Source: Phorcus lineatus (lineage: Eukaryota; Mollusca; Gastropoda; Trochida; Trochidae). Taken from it: a stretch of DNA of 64,000 nucleotides. Under the pieces are notes generated by a model. The model made no database searches, was not told where the DNA came from, and worked only from the letters and a program-made list of their open reading frames with translations. The position numbers and the translations under genes were made by a program. The stretch spans positions 35,995,484 through 36,059,483 of the forward strand of contig OV121095.1 of NCBI GenBank assembly GCA_921293015.1. Reading direction: 5' to 3'. Positions 11,073 to 22,501 of the stretch are shown here, in pieces (position 1 is the first letter of the stretch; the number at the start of each line of letters is the position of its first letter).

Positions 11073-13517
11073 CCCTTAAGATGCGGGTCCTGGAATATTC
11101 CGGGATGAAATTAGCTTTGCCCGCAAGTCCCCTTAGCGGGATGCGAGTAGCACACTCTATTTTTCTCACGCTAACTAATTATGACCGCAGGTCTCGGTAG
11201 CGGAGCCCGGAAATTTATTGCCTAGCAGTAGTCTCAGTTCAACGCTTGTATTTTCGTTCCGGCTCTCGCTAAGCAACCGTGTTTTGTTTCGTTGGTGTTC
11301 TAAATAATGCGCGAACATGCTCCGAAAGTTATGAGAGTGTTGATAATGTTTATCGTACCGAAAATAAGCGTTAAAATCACTCAATTTTCCCCCACTCCCC
11401 GCCGCACGTGCTAATAGCCTGTGGGCACTTTCTCCCCGCTCGCACGAGCTTACCGTCCCGCGCGTGCTATCGTTTGCTTACAAGCCTGCACTCACACCAA
11501 ACGTACAACCTTATATCGCACGCCCTATGCTCTGAACATTTGGGCGGATTTCAATACCGGTTGGATCATTTGAAAGAGCAGAAAATTGTCTTCAATTCAA
11601 TATAAAATACATAACTACACTACCTGAATTGAAGATACAGCATGTGCCGCAAAAAAGGTGATTTTTACATATTTTTAGTTTTACACCATTTTGTCACACC
11701 AATTTTTACATGATGTGCTCAACGTATTTTGACAATTTTTATATCATAAGACAGAGAGAAAGATTGTCTTTCTTTCCATGTAAAATGTGTACATGCGCAA
11801 AAATAGATAAAGACACAGCAAGCGCCGCACAAAAAGCTAATTTCTCGATTCAAATCATGTAAACTGAACGGCGATTTTGACATGTGCCTTTCTTTCGCTC
11901 ATATCTTCTCAACAGCTAGGCGTATTTTGAAATTGATTACCTCGTGATAAAGAAGGAATAATTGTCTTCGATTTGATATAAAAAAATTATATACACCATA
12001 TAGAATAAAGATACAGCAAGTTCCGCAAAATTGTGACTTTTGTTTATTCTTTACGTTTTTACCATTTTCTCGCACTTTATATCACATAAAGTTCTCGGTA
12101 AATTTTGCAATTTTATATATCAAAATATAGAGAAAAGGATGATCTTTATTGCAATATAAAATTGGTATGTACAAGAAAATCAGAAAGGACCCGGCGCGCA
12201 TCGCACAAACAGGCAATTTCTCTATTCATATTTTGTTGACCGAGAAGCGATTTATTTTCAACTGCTTTTTACACTTCCTATCCATTTAACGGCAGAGCGC
12301 ATTATCAACATTTTTATATCACAATAAAGAGGAAAGGATCGTCTTCAATTCTATATAAAATTTGCAAATTACAATTAGACAATAAAGGAGCGGTTAGTGA
12401 TGTCGCAATTATCAAAATCTGTTCTAAAATACCCGAGGGTACCATCTTTGCAAACTTTATATATTCCAAACCAAGTGGTACATATTTATTATTTTCATAT
12501 CATCGTAAAGCAGAAAGAAATACCTTCATTTTCATGTGTAAGTTGCCCATATTTGAATCAAAATAAAACGTGTGGAAACGATGCGACATATGTTGCGGTA
12601 AGGCGATTATCAAAGACTTTATTAGTAGCTATACCCACGTTTCGTTGGTAATAACTTCTAATTACAGTGCAAAAGATTGTTATGATTTATTTCTTCGTAA
12701 AGAAGAATAAATTGCCTTCAATTCCATATATAATTTGCATGTATACAAAGCGAATAACATGATTTATAAAGTTGGAAATAAAGACAATTTATATTGTGTG
12801 TGAGTGTATGTTTCAACGGGGATACCCCGCCTGCACGCGCTGAGCGCGTGCGTTTGCCAGGGGCTATTAGCTTAGTAATATTACTGTGGGGGTCAGAACG
12901 TTATCGGGATGTATCACTACCCTGTTTTCGTAATTTATATCTTTCGTTTAGGATGGTGTATCGTAATAAAATTTATCGTGAAATATAGAGCAAGAAATTA
13001 GCTTCAATTCCGTATATAATTTGCATGTGTGCACTCAGTGATTAAATGATTTTATAATGTTTGAAATAAAGACAATTTTTAAAATTTTGTAAAATTCGTT
13101 CTAGACATATTATAAAAATAATTTTTATATCGATGTGAGGAGGAACTATTCATCTTTAGTTTCGTTTTGATTTCGCGCATGCGCTCTTGAAATTTATTGA
13201 GTTATGGCGCCCGAATTGAAAACAAGTTTACTTCAGTTGTAGAAACCGTTCCAGGGGTGATAGAAATTTCATTCAAAGTGTCAAGTAAGTATCATCCATT
13301 TGTAACACGGGATTCGCCGACTAGCGTTGTATAAAACGACGATAATATCCGTATTTCGCTATGTAAACATGCCATATGTTGTTAAAACGGTCGCATCTGG
13401 CGGCGCTGGAAAATTCGGCCACAGGGGCTAATTGCGCTATAACGGTAGCGAGGCGAGTGCTGGAAAATTCAGCCACGGGGGCAAAACTGGTCAAAATAAT
13501 ATTCAGCAACATAAGGG
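11073..13517. mobile_element. TTAA-flanked piggyBac-like non-autonomous element (2,445 bp)
   Basis: The left end is TTAA|CCCTTAAGATGCGGG (TTAA at 11069-11072) and the right end is CAACATAAGGG|TTAA (TTAA at 13518-13521). A TTAA target duplication with CCCTTA... / ...TAAGGG termini is the hallmark of piggyBac-type transposons. Subterminal motifs recur in opposite orientation: TGGAATATTCCGGG at the left, and GCTGGAAAATTCGGCCACAG with GCTGGAAAATTCAGCCACGG at the right. No transposase is visible; the interior is a degenerate array (see 11580-13170). Short ATG frames at 11408 and 12397 show no domains. Confidence 0.7.
11580..13170 (+). repeat. Degenerate tandem array of ~180-200-bp units inside the TTAA element
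   Basis: A shared block (GAAAGGAT-CTTCAATTC-TATATAAAAT, later AATAAAGA-ACAGCAAG-GCCGCAAAA) recurs with the CTTCAATT-like anchor at 11590, 11768, 11966, 12144, 12343, 12524, 12716, 13002 and 13154. Spacings are 178, 198, 178, 199, 181, 192, 286 and 152. The 286-bp interval carries extra GC-rich sequence with the hairpin CACGCGC-TGA-GCGCGTG (about 12834-12850). Units are strongly diverged, so the array is old. Confidence 0.65.
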
Positions 13518-13521
13518 TTAA

Positions 13522-15485
13522 TCTTAGCTCAATGTTGATTGTATCAAAATGAAGTGAATAAAAAATACTGAAAAAAAAAAGAATCAAGATAAAATATCCA
13601 GGAGCTCTTCATCCATAATAAACTCACAAAGTATTGTGTCACCCTGACCAGCAAATATTCCACCAGCTTAAGAAGACAAGAACCCAAATACTTGAGAGTT
13701 CTAGGCTAACTTGCTTCCCTCAAGACAGAGGAACAAAAACAGAAGAGAACCACAGGGGTTACACCTAACAACCTTGTAGAATACCTTTGGCAAGAAAGAA
13801 AACACAATCACTGAGCTTACCCTGGAGCTTAACTATAGCCTTTGGCAAGAGGAACGGTTTTCATGGATTTCATGAAAACAGCAGCTTCAGGAAAAATTAA
13901 GACTTCCTTGGATTTTGAACGAAAGCAAGACATAAACACAGTAATTGTATGTACACTTGGTTAAGAGTATGGCCTTAAGCACGACATTTACTTACATTTT
14001 GAACTAACTGAATGGATAAATGAATTAGTTCCATGTATTCTTCAATTAGAGTATGATTTAAACATATTTTATTCATGATATATATATATACCTGAATGGA
14101 TTGGCCAACAAGCCAACAAGCTCCGAAGCCATCAAGGCCGCTCCAAATTAGAGTATAGCCTTTAGCAAGATATTTTCTTAGGTTTTACTACATTGCAGTA
14201 GAGAAAACATAATACATTTAGCTAAGAGAGTTGATCTTGGCTTCCCCCAAGAACTCAAAATTACCGAGCACAACAGCGCAAAAAGATACACAGTTTTGAA
14301 TATTGATGAACAATTTCTGGCAACAACACACTGGTCAAAACCTTGCGACATTAAATTGCCAAGAATACTTTAACATTGTCCCTTTTTCTCTAATCACTTA
14401 TCTTTATGTTATTGCTACAAGCAAAAAGAAATCCTATCAGACATTTGCGACTGGGTGACTCAGTTGAGCACAAAATCTGTCATTTAACTTACCCCAAAAG
14501 ATTATGATAAATTATCAATTGCATGTGATATTAGCATAGCAGTGATCACAGCAGGTGAGTTTGATATACCAAACTTTTCAGTTATGACTTTCATTACAAT
14601 TAGTGCCAATCCAACAAGGGCTCGGGTTCGAACCCCCCTCCTTACTATATTGTATATCAGTCTCATCCTAAATCATTTGTTAATTTGTTGATATTCTATC
14701 CATACATATAGTTTATTTTTATAATGTTGTGAAATTAGTATAGGTCCCTCAAAGCAACATGGTGGACAGTAGCCGATAGGTATATCCTAATTAAAGTTTT
14801 ATGCGTGTTTGGTGTCCAGAACTACTTGCTTCTATATGTATGCACTAATAAATGTCACAATCATCAAATTTCCCTTAATTATCTACCCTTTCTTACCACT
14901 GTCTACATTCTAAGCTGAGGTTGTGAACAAGAATCTGAACAACTTTGAATTATATGAAAATCTCAATTTCTAAGACCAAGTCTAAAAATTGAAGAGATTC
15001 CTAAAACATACTTGCAACTTTAAGACATGTTGGAAATGTTTAAAACCAATTTTGAGGGATTAAATCTCATACTACAGACTCTTAAAATATGAACCATGTA
15101 CAAAATTCTTTTGTTTGAATAAATTCTCAAGATAGTCTATAACGTACCCTTTACGTATCTATAATCAGACCACTTCCTGTACTACTATCTCAAGTTCCTG
15201 GCATCTCAATTATGTGAAACTCTCCAAATTTCTCCCCTCCAAGTCTTCAAAATTAGACACATTCATGGATTCCTTAAACCCACTTGAGCTTTGGCCACCC
15301 CTCAGACCAAACCTTGGCACTTTAGAAGACATCCAATAAAAGATGATAGAGAAAGGCTTCAACAAACTTAGAAAGCAATTCCAATAAAAGTTTCACCAAT
15401 AACTCGTTTAGATTGTTGACCTTTGCTGATCGATATAACGAGGAACTGGTCCTTTGAAGGGATCACTCTCGCTGATCTGAGGTAT
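13522..15485. other. No gene seen
   Basis: Short repeated phrases occur (TATAGCCTTTGGCAAGA near 13835, TATAGCCTTTAGCAAGA near 14154, related words near 13785 and 13960), suggesting an old local repeat. GCTCGGGTTCGAACCCCC at about 14620-14637 looks like a tRNA T-arm/B-box remnant of a SINE. No exon or RNA gene could be supported. Confidence 0.4.
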
Positions 15486-15589
15486 TTATGTCACTTGACA
15501 GCTCGTCTCGACACAATAGCGGAAAGAGGACAGGATCTGGTACAACGTTCAGAAGTATTGATTTGTGTCAAATCATTTATTTTCAGAAC

Positions 15590-16265
15590 TTTTATTTTTT
15601 GATGACAGAATTCTCTTTCCAAATTTCTGCATTACATGATGACAACACCTTCCGGGAAAAGCATAATTGATTATTGATTAAGAATTGTTTCATGATTATT
15701 TATAATTGTTATCAGATATAAATCACTTTTTGTGAATTTTCATTTCCCAATTTCCTGAATAATGCATGCAGGAGAAAGCATAACAGATTATGAAGAAAGA
15801 TCAATATATGATTATTCATTGATTTCAGTTAGATATCAGTAACATTCTGTTTTGATATAACAGCAGAAATTTTTAGGTGATGTGCTGCTTTCAAGATTAT
15901 TTCACTTATATCGCAGCTGCTAGTATTATTGCAGGGAGAAAGCCCGCAAAACCATTGTGGCTCTGCATTGCGGTGAAACCTGCGAACATCGGCTGGAACT
16001 AGCGAACCATGGGTGCAGAAATTTTGAATGAATCAGCCTCAGTAAACAGAGGTATGGATTTTGGGTTCTGTATACGATAACATAATAATGGTCTTGGTCT
16101 GAAAACACTGATCAGAAGAATTCATCAGAATTAAAATTTGAATTTAGTGTCTCTGAATATAATATTATGATTATTACGTTATAATGATATCATTCATCAG
16201 AACACTTATTTTAAGTATTAATGACATTTTGATTCAAATCAACAGCAGAAATTATATTAATGAGT
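15590..16265. repeat. Degenerate tandem region interrupted by a SINE
   Basis: The blocks CTTTCCAAATTTCTGCATTA...AAAAGCATAATTGATTATTG and CATTTCCCAATTTCCTGAAT...AAAGCATAACAGATTATGAA lie about 120-130 bp apart. TTGATATAACAGCAGAAATT (about 15852) and ATTCAAATCAACAGCAGAAATT (about 16234) are another related pair. Period and borders are unclear. Confidence 0.35.
15874..16014 (-). mobile_element. 5'-truncated SINE family A with target-site duplication
   Basis: The + strand shows the inverse of the family 3' part: GTGCTGCTTTCAAGATTATT, TCACTTATATCGCAGCTGCT, GCAGGGAGAAAGCCCGC, GCGGTGAAACCTGCGAACAT. Perfect 11-bp direct repeats GCAGAAATTTT flank it at 15863-15873 and 16015-16025. It lacks the tRNA head, as expected from incomplete reverse transcription. 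Confidence 0.85.
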
Positions 16266-16318
16266 ACTGCTTTCTAATGGATCTGTGAGGTAAGGTGAGG
16301 TATTCCCTCATAATGAAT

Positions 16319-16469
16319 GACATGCCGGTCTTGACGTTGCGACGTAGATCTTGGCCTACCAGACCGTGGGTGACTCTGAATTGAGTTGGGTGCCTGGAAA
16401 CGCTCTCCCAATCACACTCTGGCTACAACCGATTCTCTGTGCCACATTCCTCTGTGTACAACCCTGTTG
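16319..16469 (-). pseudogene. Inverted fragment of a second Tc1 transposase copy
   Basis: Read on the - strand, this is nearly the same as 17269-17420: GGGTTGTACACAGAGGAATG, CACAGAGAATCGGTTGTAGC, CAGAGTGTGATTGGGAGA, GTCTGGTAGGCCAAGATC, GCAACGTCAAGACCGGCATG. It covers about 50 residues of the helix-turn-helix DNA-binding region (QQGCTQRNVAQRIGCSQSVI) and lacks the catalytic domain. It is a separate insertion, oriented opposite to the main copy 0.75 kb away. Confidence 0.85.
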
Positions 16470-16802
16470 AAGTATAATATCATATGAAGTATGAAGTATG
16501 AAATCATGATAATGTAAGGTGAGGTATTCCCGTCACTTTGCATCGCACATCGACTTAACAGCAATAGCAGAGTGTGTCCTGGCTCCAAGATAGGCCAAAT
16601 TGGAGCTTAGTTTATCAGTTTGATATTTCAAATGATAACAGAACTGTGTAGTTATTTATTTATTTATTGAATCAACTGAATAAATGAAAAACAATGACAC
16701 TGTATCCTGATTCAAAAGTTTAAAGTTAAATTAATGTATTGAAATAAATACATGTTAACCCATACATCAAGAACTGACCTCCTTGTATCCAAGATACCTC
16801 AC

Positions 16803-16915
16803 CACAAAATATAAGCTGGAGAGTTACTTTCTTGAAGGAGAATTTTTCAAAATTGGACAAAACAACAGCTGCTGCAGGAAGGGACATGCCATTAGCCAAT
16901 AGGACATTATATATC
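16803..16915 (-). CDS. Exon-like segment, unknown gene (paralogue of 18367-18501)
   Basis: On the - strand, TTAACTTCTTTTGAGTAG|G (acceptor) and TTTTGTG|GTGAGGTA (donor) bound 113 nt with one open frame. The frame contains IYNVLLANGMSLPAAAVVLS followed by a polar FEKFSFKK segment. The hydrophobic stretch could be a membrane helix. The segment at 18367-18501 encodes a similar YKVLWANGISLLAAAVDF, with many differences at third codon positions, which favours past selection on protein. Product unrecognised. It may be a downstream exon of the - strand gene starting at 23330, but the linking exons were not found. Confidence 0.4.
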
Positions 16916-17213
16916 CTACTCAAAAGAAGTTAAGGGTCAAACCTTTTTTTCTACCAGGTTATTGTCTATGCATATATCAGATAAATGTTTATATAATTAT
17001 TGGCGGAAATTGTGTCAAATTGGTTGACAATATCCAGACGACAGAAGCTGTGTACAGTCTCCTTAGAAATCATAAACTAAAGCTCAAAACAAGGCTCCAC
17101 AAAACTGTTTGCATCGCCCAAATATCCTTGCACGTGCACTATGCATTTTCCATGAACAATTTGGGCATAAAAAAAACTTCCATGACCGTGCTGCTCTCAG
17201 TTGAAATTTCAAC

Positions 17214-18213
17214 ATGGTCAGACGTCAGCTGAGTGAACTTGACAGAGGAAGAGCCATTGCGTGGCTTCAACAGGGTTGTACACAGAGGAATGAGGCACAG
17301 AGAATCGGTTGTAGCCAGAGTGTGATTGGGAGACTATGGCAGTGTTTCCAGGCACCCAGAATCAGAATCGCCCACAGTCTGGTAGGCCAAGATCAACGTC
17401 GCAACGTCAAGACCGGCATGTCGTTCAAATCGCCTTACATCAGCGTGTTGTTACAGCAAGATGTCTGAGAGATGAACTGCGAAATGCAAGTGGTGTTCAG
17501 GTATTGGACCAGACCATAAGAAATCGTCTGTGAGCCTACAACATTTGATCTCGACGACAAGCGGTTCGACCACATCTTCTTCAACGTCATAGGACAGCAC
17601 GTCGTGACTGGTGCACGCGTCATAGAGACTGGCGACGGCGACAATGGGGGCGGGTGCTCTTCACTGATAAGTCCCAATTTGCATTACAGTTCAGTGATGG
17701 CAGAATTTGCGTCTATAGGCGCCAAGAAGAAAGATTTGCTGATGTTAATGTCAGACAACGCCATCGCTTTGGAGGCGGTACGGTAATGGTGTGGGCTGGA
17801 ATTTCGGTACATCACAGAACTCCTCTTTTCATCGTCCAAAGAAATTTGACAGGCATCAGGTAAAGTGACGAAATTTTACAGTCTTTTTTCATTCCAAGTC
17901 TTCGTCAAATTGGAGCAGGTTCTGTTCTTCAAGATGACAATGCTAGACCGCATAGAGCACGAGTTGTTAATGATTTTCTAACCCAAAATGGTATTTAACA
18001 AATGGATTGGCCTGCATATTCACCTGATTTGGCACCAATTGAGCATGCATGGGATGAGTTGGGCAGACGTGTGAGAGACAATCATAGGCAACCTGACAAT
18101 CTTCAGAAAGGCCATTCCCCAGATGTTTTTTCAACATCTGATTGACAGCATGCCTCGTCGTTGTGTCGACCCCTTACGAACAAGTGGTGGTTTCACTCGT
18201 TATTAACAAAGTT
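17214..18213 (+). pseudogene. Tc1-type (DD34E) transposase, inactivated
   Basis: The ATG at 17214 opens a helix-turn-helix region (ELDRGRAIAWLQQG..., IGCSQSVIGRLWQ). The frame shifts near 17336-17345 and then continues GRPRSTSQRQDRH. The catalytic triad is readable in the second frame: Asp in LFTDKSQF (about 17656), Asp in LQDDNARPHRA (about 17937) and Glu in SPDLAPIEHAWDELGRR (about 18041). There are 34 positions between the second Asp and the Glu, counting one stop, which is the Tc1 signature. In-frame stops occur near 17531, 17549, 17861, 17997 and 18142. The length of about 330 codons matches a full Tc1 transposase. Terminal repeats could not be identified. Confidence 0.9.
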
Positions 18214-18366
18214 ATCGAATTTAAGACAGTTTTGCTGGACCTCATTATGCTCAAAATGGCAAATTTTCATCAGATCCACAGAATAGTTGTGTATAGAAAG
18301 TGCATATACTTTGCATAACAGATTCAACATTAAGACATATTGAACTCATTCTGACCAAAAGTGTGC

Positions 18367-18501
18367 TTAAAAGTTTTGATTTATATGTTCCCTGTGTCTA
18401 ATAAAAGGAGAGATTGGAACATTGGTGAAATCAACAGCAGCTGCAAGAAGAGAAATACCATTGGCCCATAAGACCTTATATAGGACCTTTGATATGATGG
18501 G
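18367..18501 (-). CDS. Exon-like segment, paralogue of 16803-16915
   Basis: On the - strand a good acceptor (ACTTTCCTTTTAG|CCC) opens 44 codons ending in TAA at 18367-18369. The frame has YKVLWANGISLLAAAVDF, aligning with YNVLLANGMSLPAAAVVL from the 16.8-kb segment. No donor is clear, so it could be a terminal exon or a pseudo-exon. The two segments are direct repeats either side of the Tc1 copy. Confidence 0.35.
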   Translation of the reverse strand, partial: PIISKVLYKVLWANGISLLAAAVDFTNVPISPFIRHREHINQNF

Positions 18502-18510
18502 CTAAAAGGA

Positions 18511-20520
18511 AAGTTTTTTTTGTGGAAATGACATTCCTGTTTACGCATAATCATCATTAATACATAATCAGTTCTCAATCTAGTTGAAACATCTGAATAC
18601 TACTGAGTATGCTTTTCTTGCACTAGATTTGCAAATTTTACAAAAATAGAACACATTTATAGAAGGAGAAACATAATAAACTTTGACCACAGTCATCAGC
18701 TAAGAGTGTGAAAGTCTTGCTACAGCATGACAACGCATTGATAATCTGTCCAAGGTATTATTGTTTCTAAATTGGGTTTATACTGCCCTTAAAAACAGTT
18801 CATCATTGCTAATTTGGGGACAAAATTGCAAATTTAAGCACACTTTATCATTTAACTTAGCTATGATGGAAAAACAAAACAAAATGACTGACCTGGCACA
18901 AGGACCTAAAGAACTTTCATGATAATTTTTTTTTCTCTCCAAAATTGATTCAAAATAGAAAGGAACTTTAATAAAAAATTTACAAGAATTTCATGAAATT
19001 TACATTAAGTGCTTGATTGAATTATATGTTGCAAAAGCTGGATCAATAAAAATTGGAGTTTAGATTAGATATCGTTAATTACTGCATTAGATTCTTTCCA
19101 AAAAGTATTGAATCGGAAAACCCTAATGAATATTGATTTATAAAGGAAAAGTCGTCTTATTAATGTTTGCAATCTGTCTGAAGTTTTTGCAATGAAACTC
19201 ATCCTCTAAAATTCATCAATAATTGAAGTTCAAATAAAAGTTTTTAAGAAGTATAAAACTCAGATAAAATTTTAATAACACCAAAGTGGTCTTTATGCAA
19301 ATATTCAAAAGCAGAAACCTTAAATGTTGCTTCCATCTTTTAAGTTTTAAAAGATTGGCTCAAGTGATTTTCATTTAAGAGAGTAAAAATTGACGATTTC
19401 TTTATATATTGCTCTCTCAACTTGAATATCAAAGAAATGTGTAATGGAGTTCAAATTTTTTATGATTTTGTGTGCACCAAATATTAATGCAAATTTTTGT
19501 TAATCATCTCTCAACATAATTCGAAATTTCAAATTGAAAGTACCCCTTGAGACTTGCTAAGAAATTTCCCCTTCTCAGCGAAATGTCCCACCAAGCATCA
19601 AATCAATATTCACAATATTGGGCTAACAGCCTAGGCATAATATAGTATGTTCACATTACACTCAAGCAATGGAACAGAAATTGGCTATAATGAAAGTTAA
19701 TCGTAAATCGGTCAAAATCAGAAAGGCCGTTGATTAAGCTTAAGAAAGTCAAAAGCTCCACATCAACACAGAAAACTTCGAAGGCGTGAGAGAGCTGACG
19801 TTTGATTTTCTTCACTGGGGCAAACTCGATGAAAATTTGGATCACATCCGATGAACGAAATTCTCCTGTATATTCATCTACATTATTCTAATCAGGATCA
19901 TAAAACATTTAAAAGATACTTGTTAGTTTAGAAATATCCTTTATATTTAATATAATGCAAATTAGAGGGAGTTGCTGTCAAAACAAAATGAATAACACAA
20001 GAAGTGAAATCAAAAGTTAAGTTACGGGGGGATTTGCTTTAATATCTTAGACTAATGAAAAATAAGCAAGTCATCTTTTACCTCAGTGTCTATTTAGGAC
20101 CTGTGATACAGAGTTAAGTTACTTTTCGGGGGTCATTTGACCACCTTCATCAGACGGTTTTCTCTCTCCTCCCCCCCTAATTAACATTTCCCTGTGTCAC
20201 CAGGGATGAATCTCACTAATTAGTTATTTCCATTCTAACGCCTCCAAGGTGAAATGAATAAAATGCGCATTAGTATTTTGCAATATCAAGGACTCCAAGT
20301 TCTCTTTGAAATCTGATGGGAATTTAAGTCACAAAACAGTCAAAAGATGGGAACTTTTACATCATAGCCCATTTTAATTGATGCTAAAGTTTACAGATAT
20401 CTTTCGAATTGAATAAATGAATTATTGTTCAAAATATCATTTCAAAGACTCATTAAGTTTGAGAAGTCTAATGAATTGATTAGGTAATGAAATAACAAAA
20501 ACTAACTAATTTGATTAAAA
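18511..20520. other. No gene seen
   Basis: AT-rich sequence with only short frames. The phrase CAAGTCATCTTTTACC (about 20067) has a partner AAGTCATCTTTTCCCC (about 21315), each preceded by TTAGATTACTGAAAAAT-like words, so part of a dispersed repeat is present. Confidence 0.45.
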
Positions 20521-20524
20521 AAAC

Positions 20525-20605
20525 CTTCGGCATTGTTCTAACTTAGACCCTACGGTAAAAACCTTTGCTCTACCAAATGAGCTCTAGGGATATCCCACTA
20601 GGTTA
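20525..20605 (-). pseudogene. tRNA-like fragment
   Basis: On the - strand, CTAGAGCTCATTTGGTAGAG then CAAAGG has the D-arm/A-box form of a tRNA, but the anticodon arm does not close and the T-arm region (AGTTAGAACAATGCC) is a poor B box. It is a tRNA relic or SINE head, not a functional tRNA. Confidence 0.4.
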
Positions 20606-21058
20606 GGCAATTAAAAGTGACACGGAGAAATAACTTCACATTACTACAATCAACAATATTGAAAATGATGTTAAAACAGTCCCAAAACTGTCAGAGTTCG
20701 TTTGGAAAAATTTCGAAATTGAATACTGCATATATTCTAAAAAAAGATATCCCATTAGGTCTGAAAAAGCTAAGCAATGCTTACAAAAAGGAAATACTAA
20801 AAAACATACCACAACTCCAATATGGAAAATCATGCAGTTTTTAAAAATTATCTTTTGTAGAGAAATAAATGTTTAAACTGCATACGCAATGAAAGATGCA
20901 TGATTCAGAAGTGGTGATGGGTGGTGGCAGTGATCTGTGGTTTATACAATCCAGCTATTGAACAATTCTCTAGAGAATTGTTGTAATAATGCTTTAGTCT
21001 AAGTAGCACTGCAAGATCCCATTTCCACATCTTAAGAACCACTTACCATAATACTTAC
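20606..21058. other. No gene seen
   Basis: A 75-codon + strand frame at 20617 has no recognisable domain or splice context. CAATTCTCTAGAGAATTG (about 20962-20979) is a small perfect palindrome. Confidence 0.4.
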
Positions 21059-21225
21059 AGCTGCTAATATTATTGCAGGGAAAAAGCCCACAACAATGGC
21101 TATGCATTGAGGTGAAACCCGCGAGCATTGGCTGGAACCAGCAAATCATGGGTGGTACAGCACTGAATTTCGGTGTAGCATTGCACCCAAACCTGACTGC
21201 GTGTAGAACACTTCTCTACTATTCA
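21059..21225 (-). mobile_element. SINE family A fragment, minus orientation
   Basis: The inverse of the family body is visible: GCTGCTAATATTATTGCAGG, GGTGAAACCCGCGAGCATTG, GCTGGAACCAGCAAATCATG, TTGCACCCAAACCTGACTGC. Both ends are truncated and no target duplication was found. Confidence 0.75.
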
Positions 21226-21439
21226 CAATTGGACATGTACATATGATAGCATGTTTCATATTATTTCTGTGAAGGGGAGATTTGTTCATGTATCTTAGAT
21301 TACTGAAAAATCAGTAAGTCATCTTTTCCCCCGTGATACATTTGTTTCAAACAGTCATACTCCCTGCATCTATTCGAGACCCAGTTTCAATTTGAGACCA
21401 GGCTTCTATTTGAGAAAAAAGGTAAAAAGCCTTTCTTAC

Positions 21440-21478
21440 CTGTGGTAATACTTTCTTCAGGACACCTGGATTAAGAGC
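21440..21478 (-). CDS. Second coding exon (39 nt) of an unidentified - strand gene
   Basis: On the - strand, TTGATTTTCAG|GCT and CCACAG|GTAAGA are close to consensus and bound exactly 13 codons reading ALNPGVLKKVLPQ. Phase is 0 at both ends, matching the phase-0 donor of the exon at 23217-23376. The join gives ...DRNRRAMQ-ALNPGVLKKV.... Later exons, toward lower coordinates, could not be found with confidence. Family unrecognised. Confidence 0.6.
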
Positions 21479-21548
21479 CTGAAAATCAATTCAGCAAAGT
21501 TGAGTCAGTGAACAAAATTCTGTCATTTCTTGGAACAGACACATTGGG

Positions 21549-21766
21549 TGAGGTGAGGTGAGGTTAAGTGAGGTTTCACGCCGCTTTCAAGAGTATTTCA
21601 CTTATATCGCGGCTGCTAGTATTATGGCAGGGAGAAAGCCAGCAACACCATCGTGGTTATGCATAGCGGTGAAACCTGCGAGCATTGACTGGAACTAGCG
21701 AACCATGGGTGGTACTGCACTGAAATTCAGTGTAGCATTGCACCCAAACCTGACTGATGTAGAACA
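21549..21766 (-). mobile_element. 5'-truncated SINE family A with 12-bp target duplication
   Basis: It starts on the + strand with GTGAGGTGAGGTGAGGTT, then TTTCACGCCGCTTTCAAGAG and TATTTCACTTATATCGCGGC, and ends near CTGACTGATGTAGAACA. Flanks AGACACATTGGG (21537-21548 and 21767-21778) are identical. This copy preserves the 3' tail best. Confidence 0.88.
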
Positions 21767-21779
21767 AGACACATTGGGA

Positions 21780-22500
21780 AAAGAAATGAATTATACCAAC
21801 TTTTTATTTACTTTCTTACTTTACTTACTGTACACAGACACATACTGTTGCTTGTGATAAATTCTAGCATGTTTGATAAGCTAAAAAAAACAGCATCATA
21901 TCATTGTTAAAATTGTTGGATCCAATAAGTTCTGTCTTGTCATTACCTAAGTATCTAAATGAGGCGGGAAAATAGATTATCATGTAACCTGCTTGAAAAA
22001 ATAATGATTTACGACAATTCACCTGGTAAAGTGAAATTTCAGATACACATGTACAAAATCATTAAACTGGGAATATTTCAATATGTGGGGAATAAGAGGG
22101 GCTTTGAAACACCCCCAACCCCATTATCCCAAACCACCCTTTGGGAAATGTCTCCTTTAGTTTTAGAATTAGTCAAAATAGATTGATTTTACATATCATA
22201 GTTTTGATAGACATTTAGAATTTCACTTGCTTGAAATTGAACTTTTTTTCGCATCTACCCTGAATTGTAGGTACTAATAACAACTCACTAACTCACTTGC
22301 ATCTGCTCATAAGCATTGCCTTTACTGCAACAAGGGTTTATCTTTAAAATTTGTTCTTCCTTACTTTATGCCCCCACCAACAAAAGGGTGATGGCCAAGT
22401 CACACAGAACTTTACCAACGACATAACTGCATATCTGTCTCCATAATTGACAAATTTCAACCTTTCAAGTTTTCTGTGTCAGTTCTTCGGCTTACTGCGC
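21780..22500. other. No gene seen
   Basis: Probably intron 2 of the - strand gene together with flanking sequence. No open frame with supporting signals was found. Confidence 0.4.
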
Positions 22501-22501
22501 C

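Noticed and set aside
15488-15670. 60-codon + strand frame in a less AT-rich patch, with a - strand alternative ending in a stop at about 15474
   Set aside because: Neither strand offers an acceptor with a pyrimidine tract or a recognisable protein; left as unannotated sequence.
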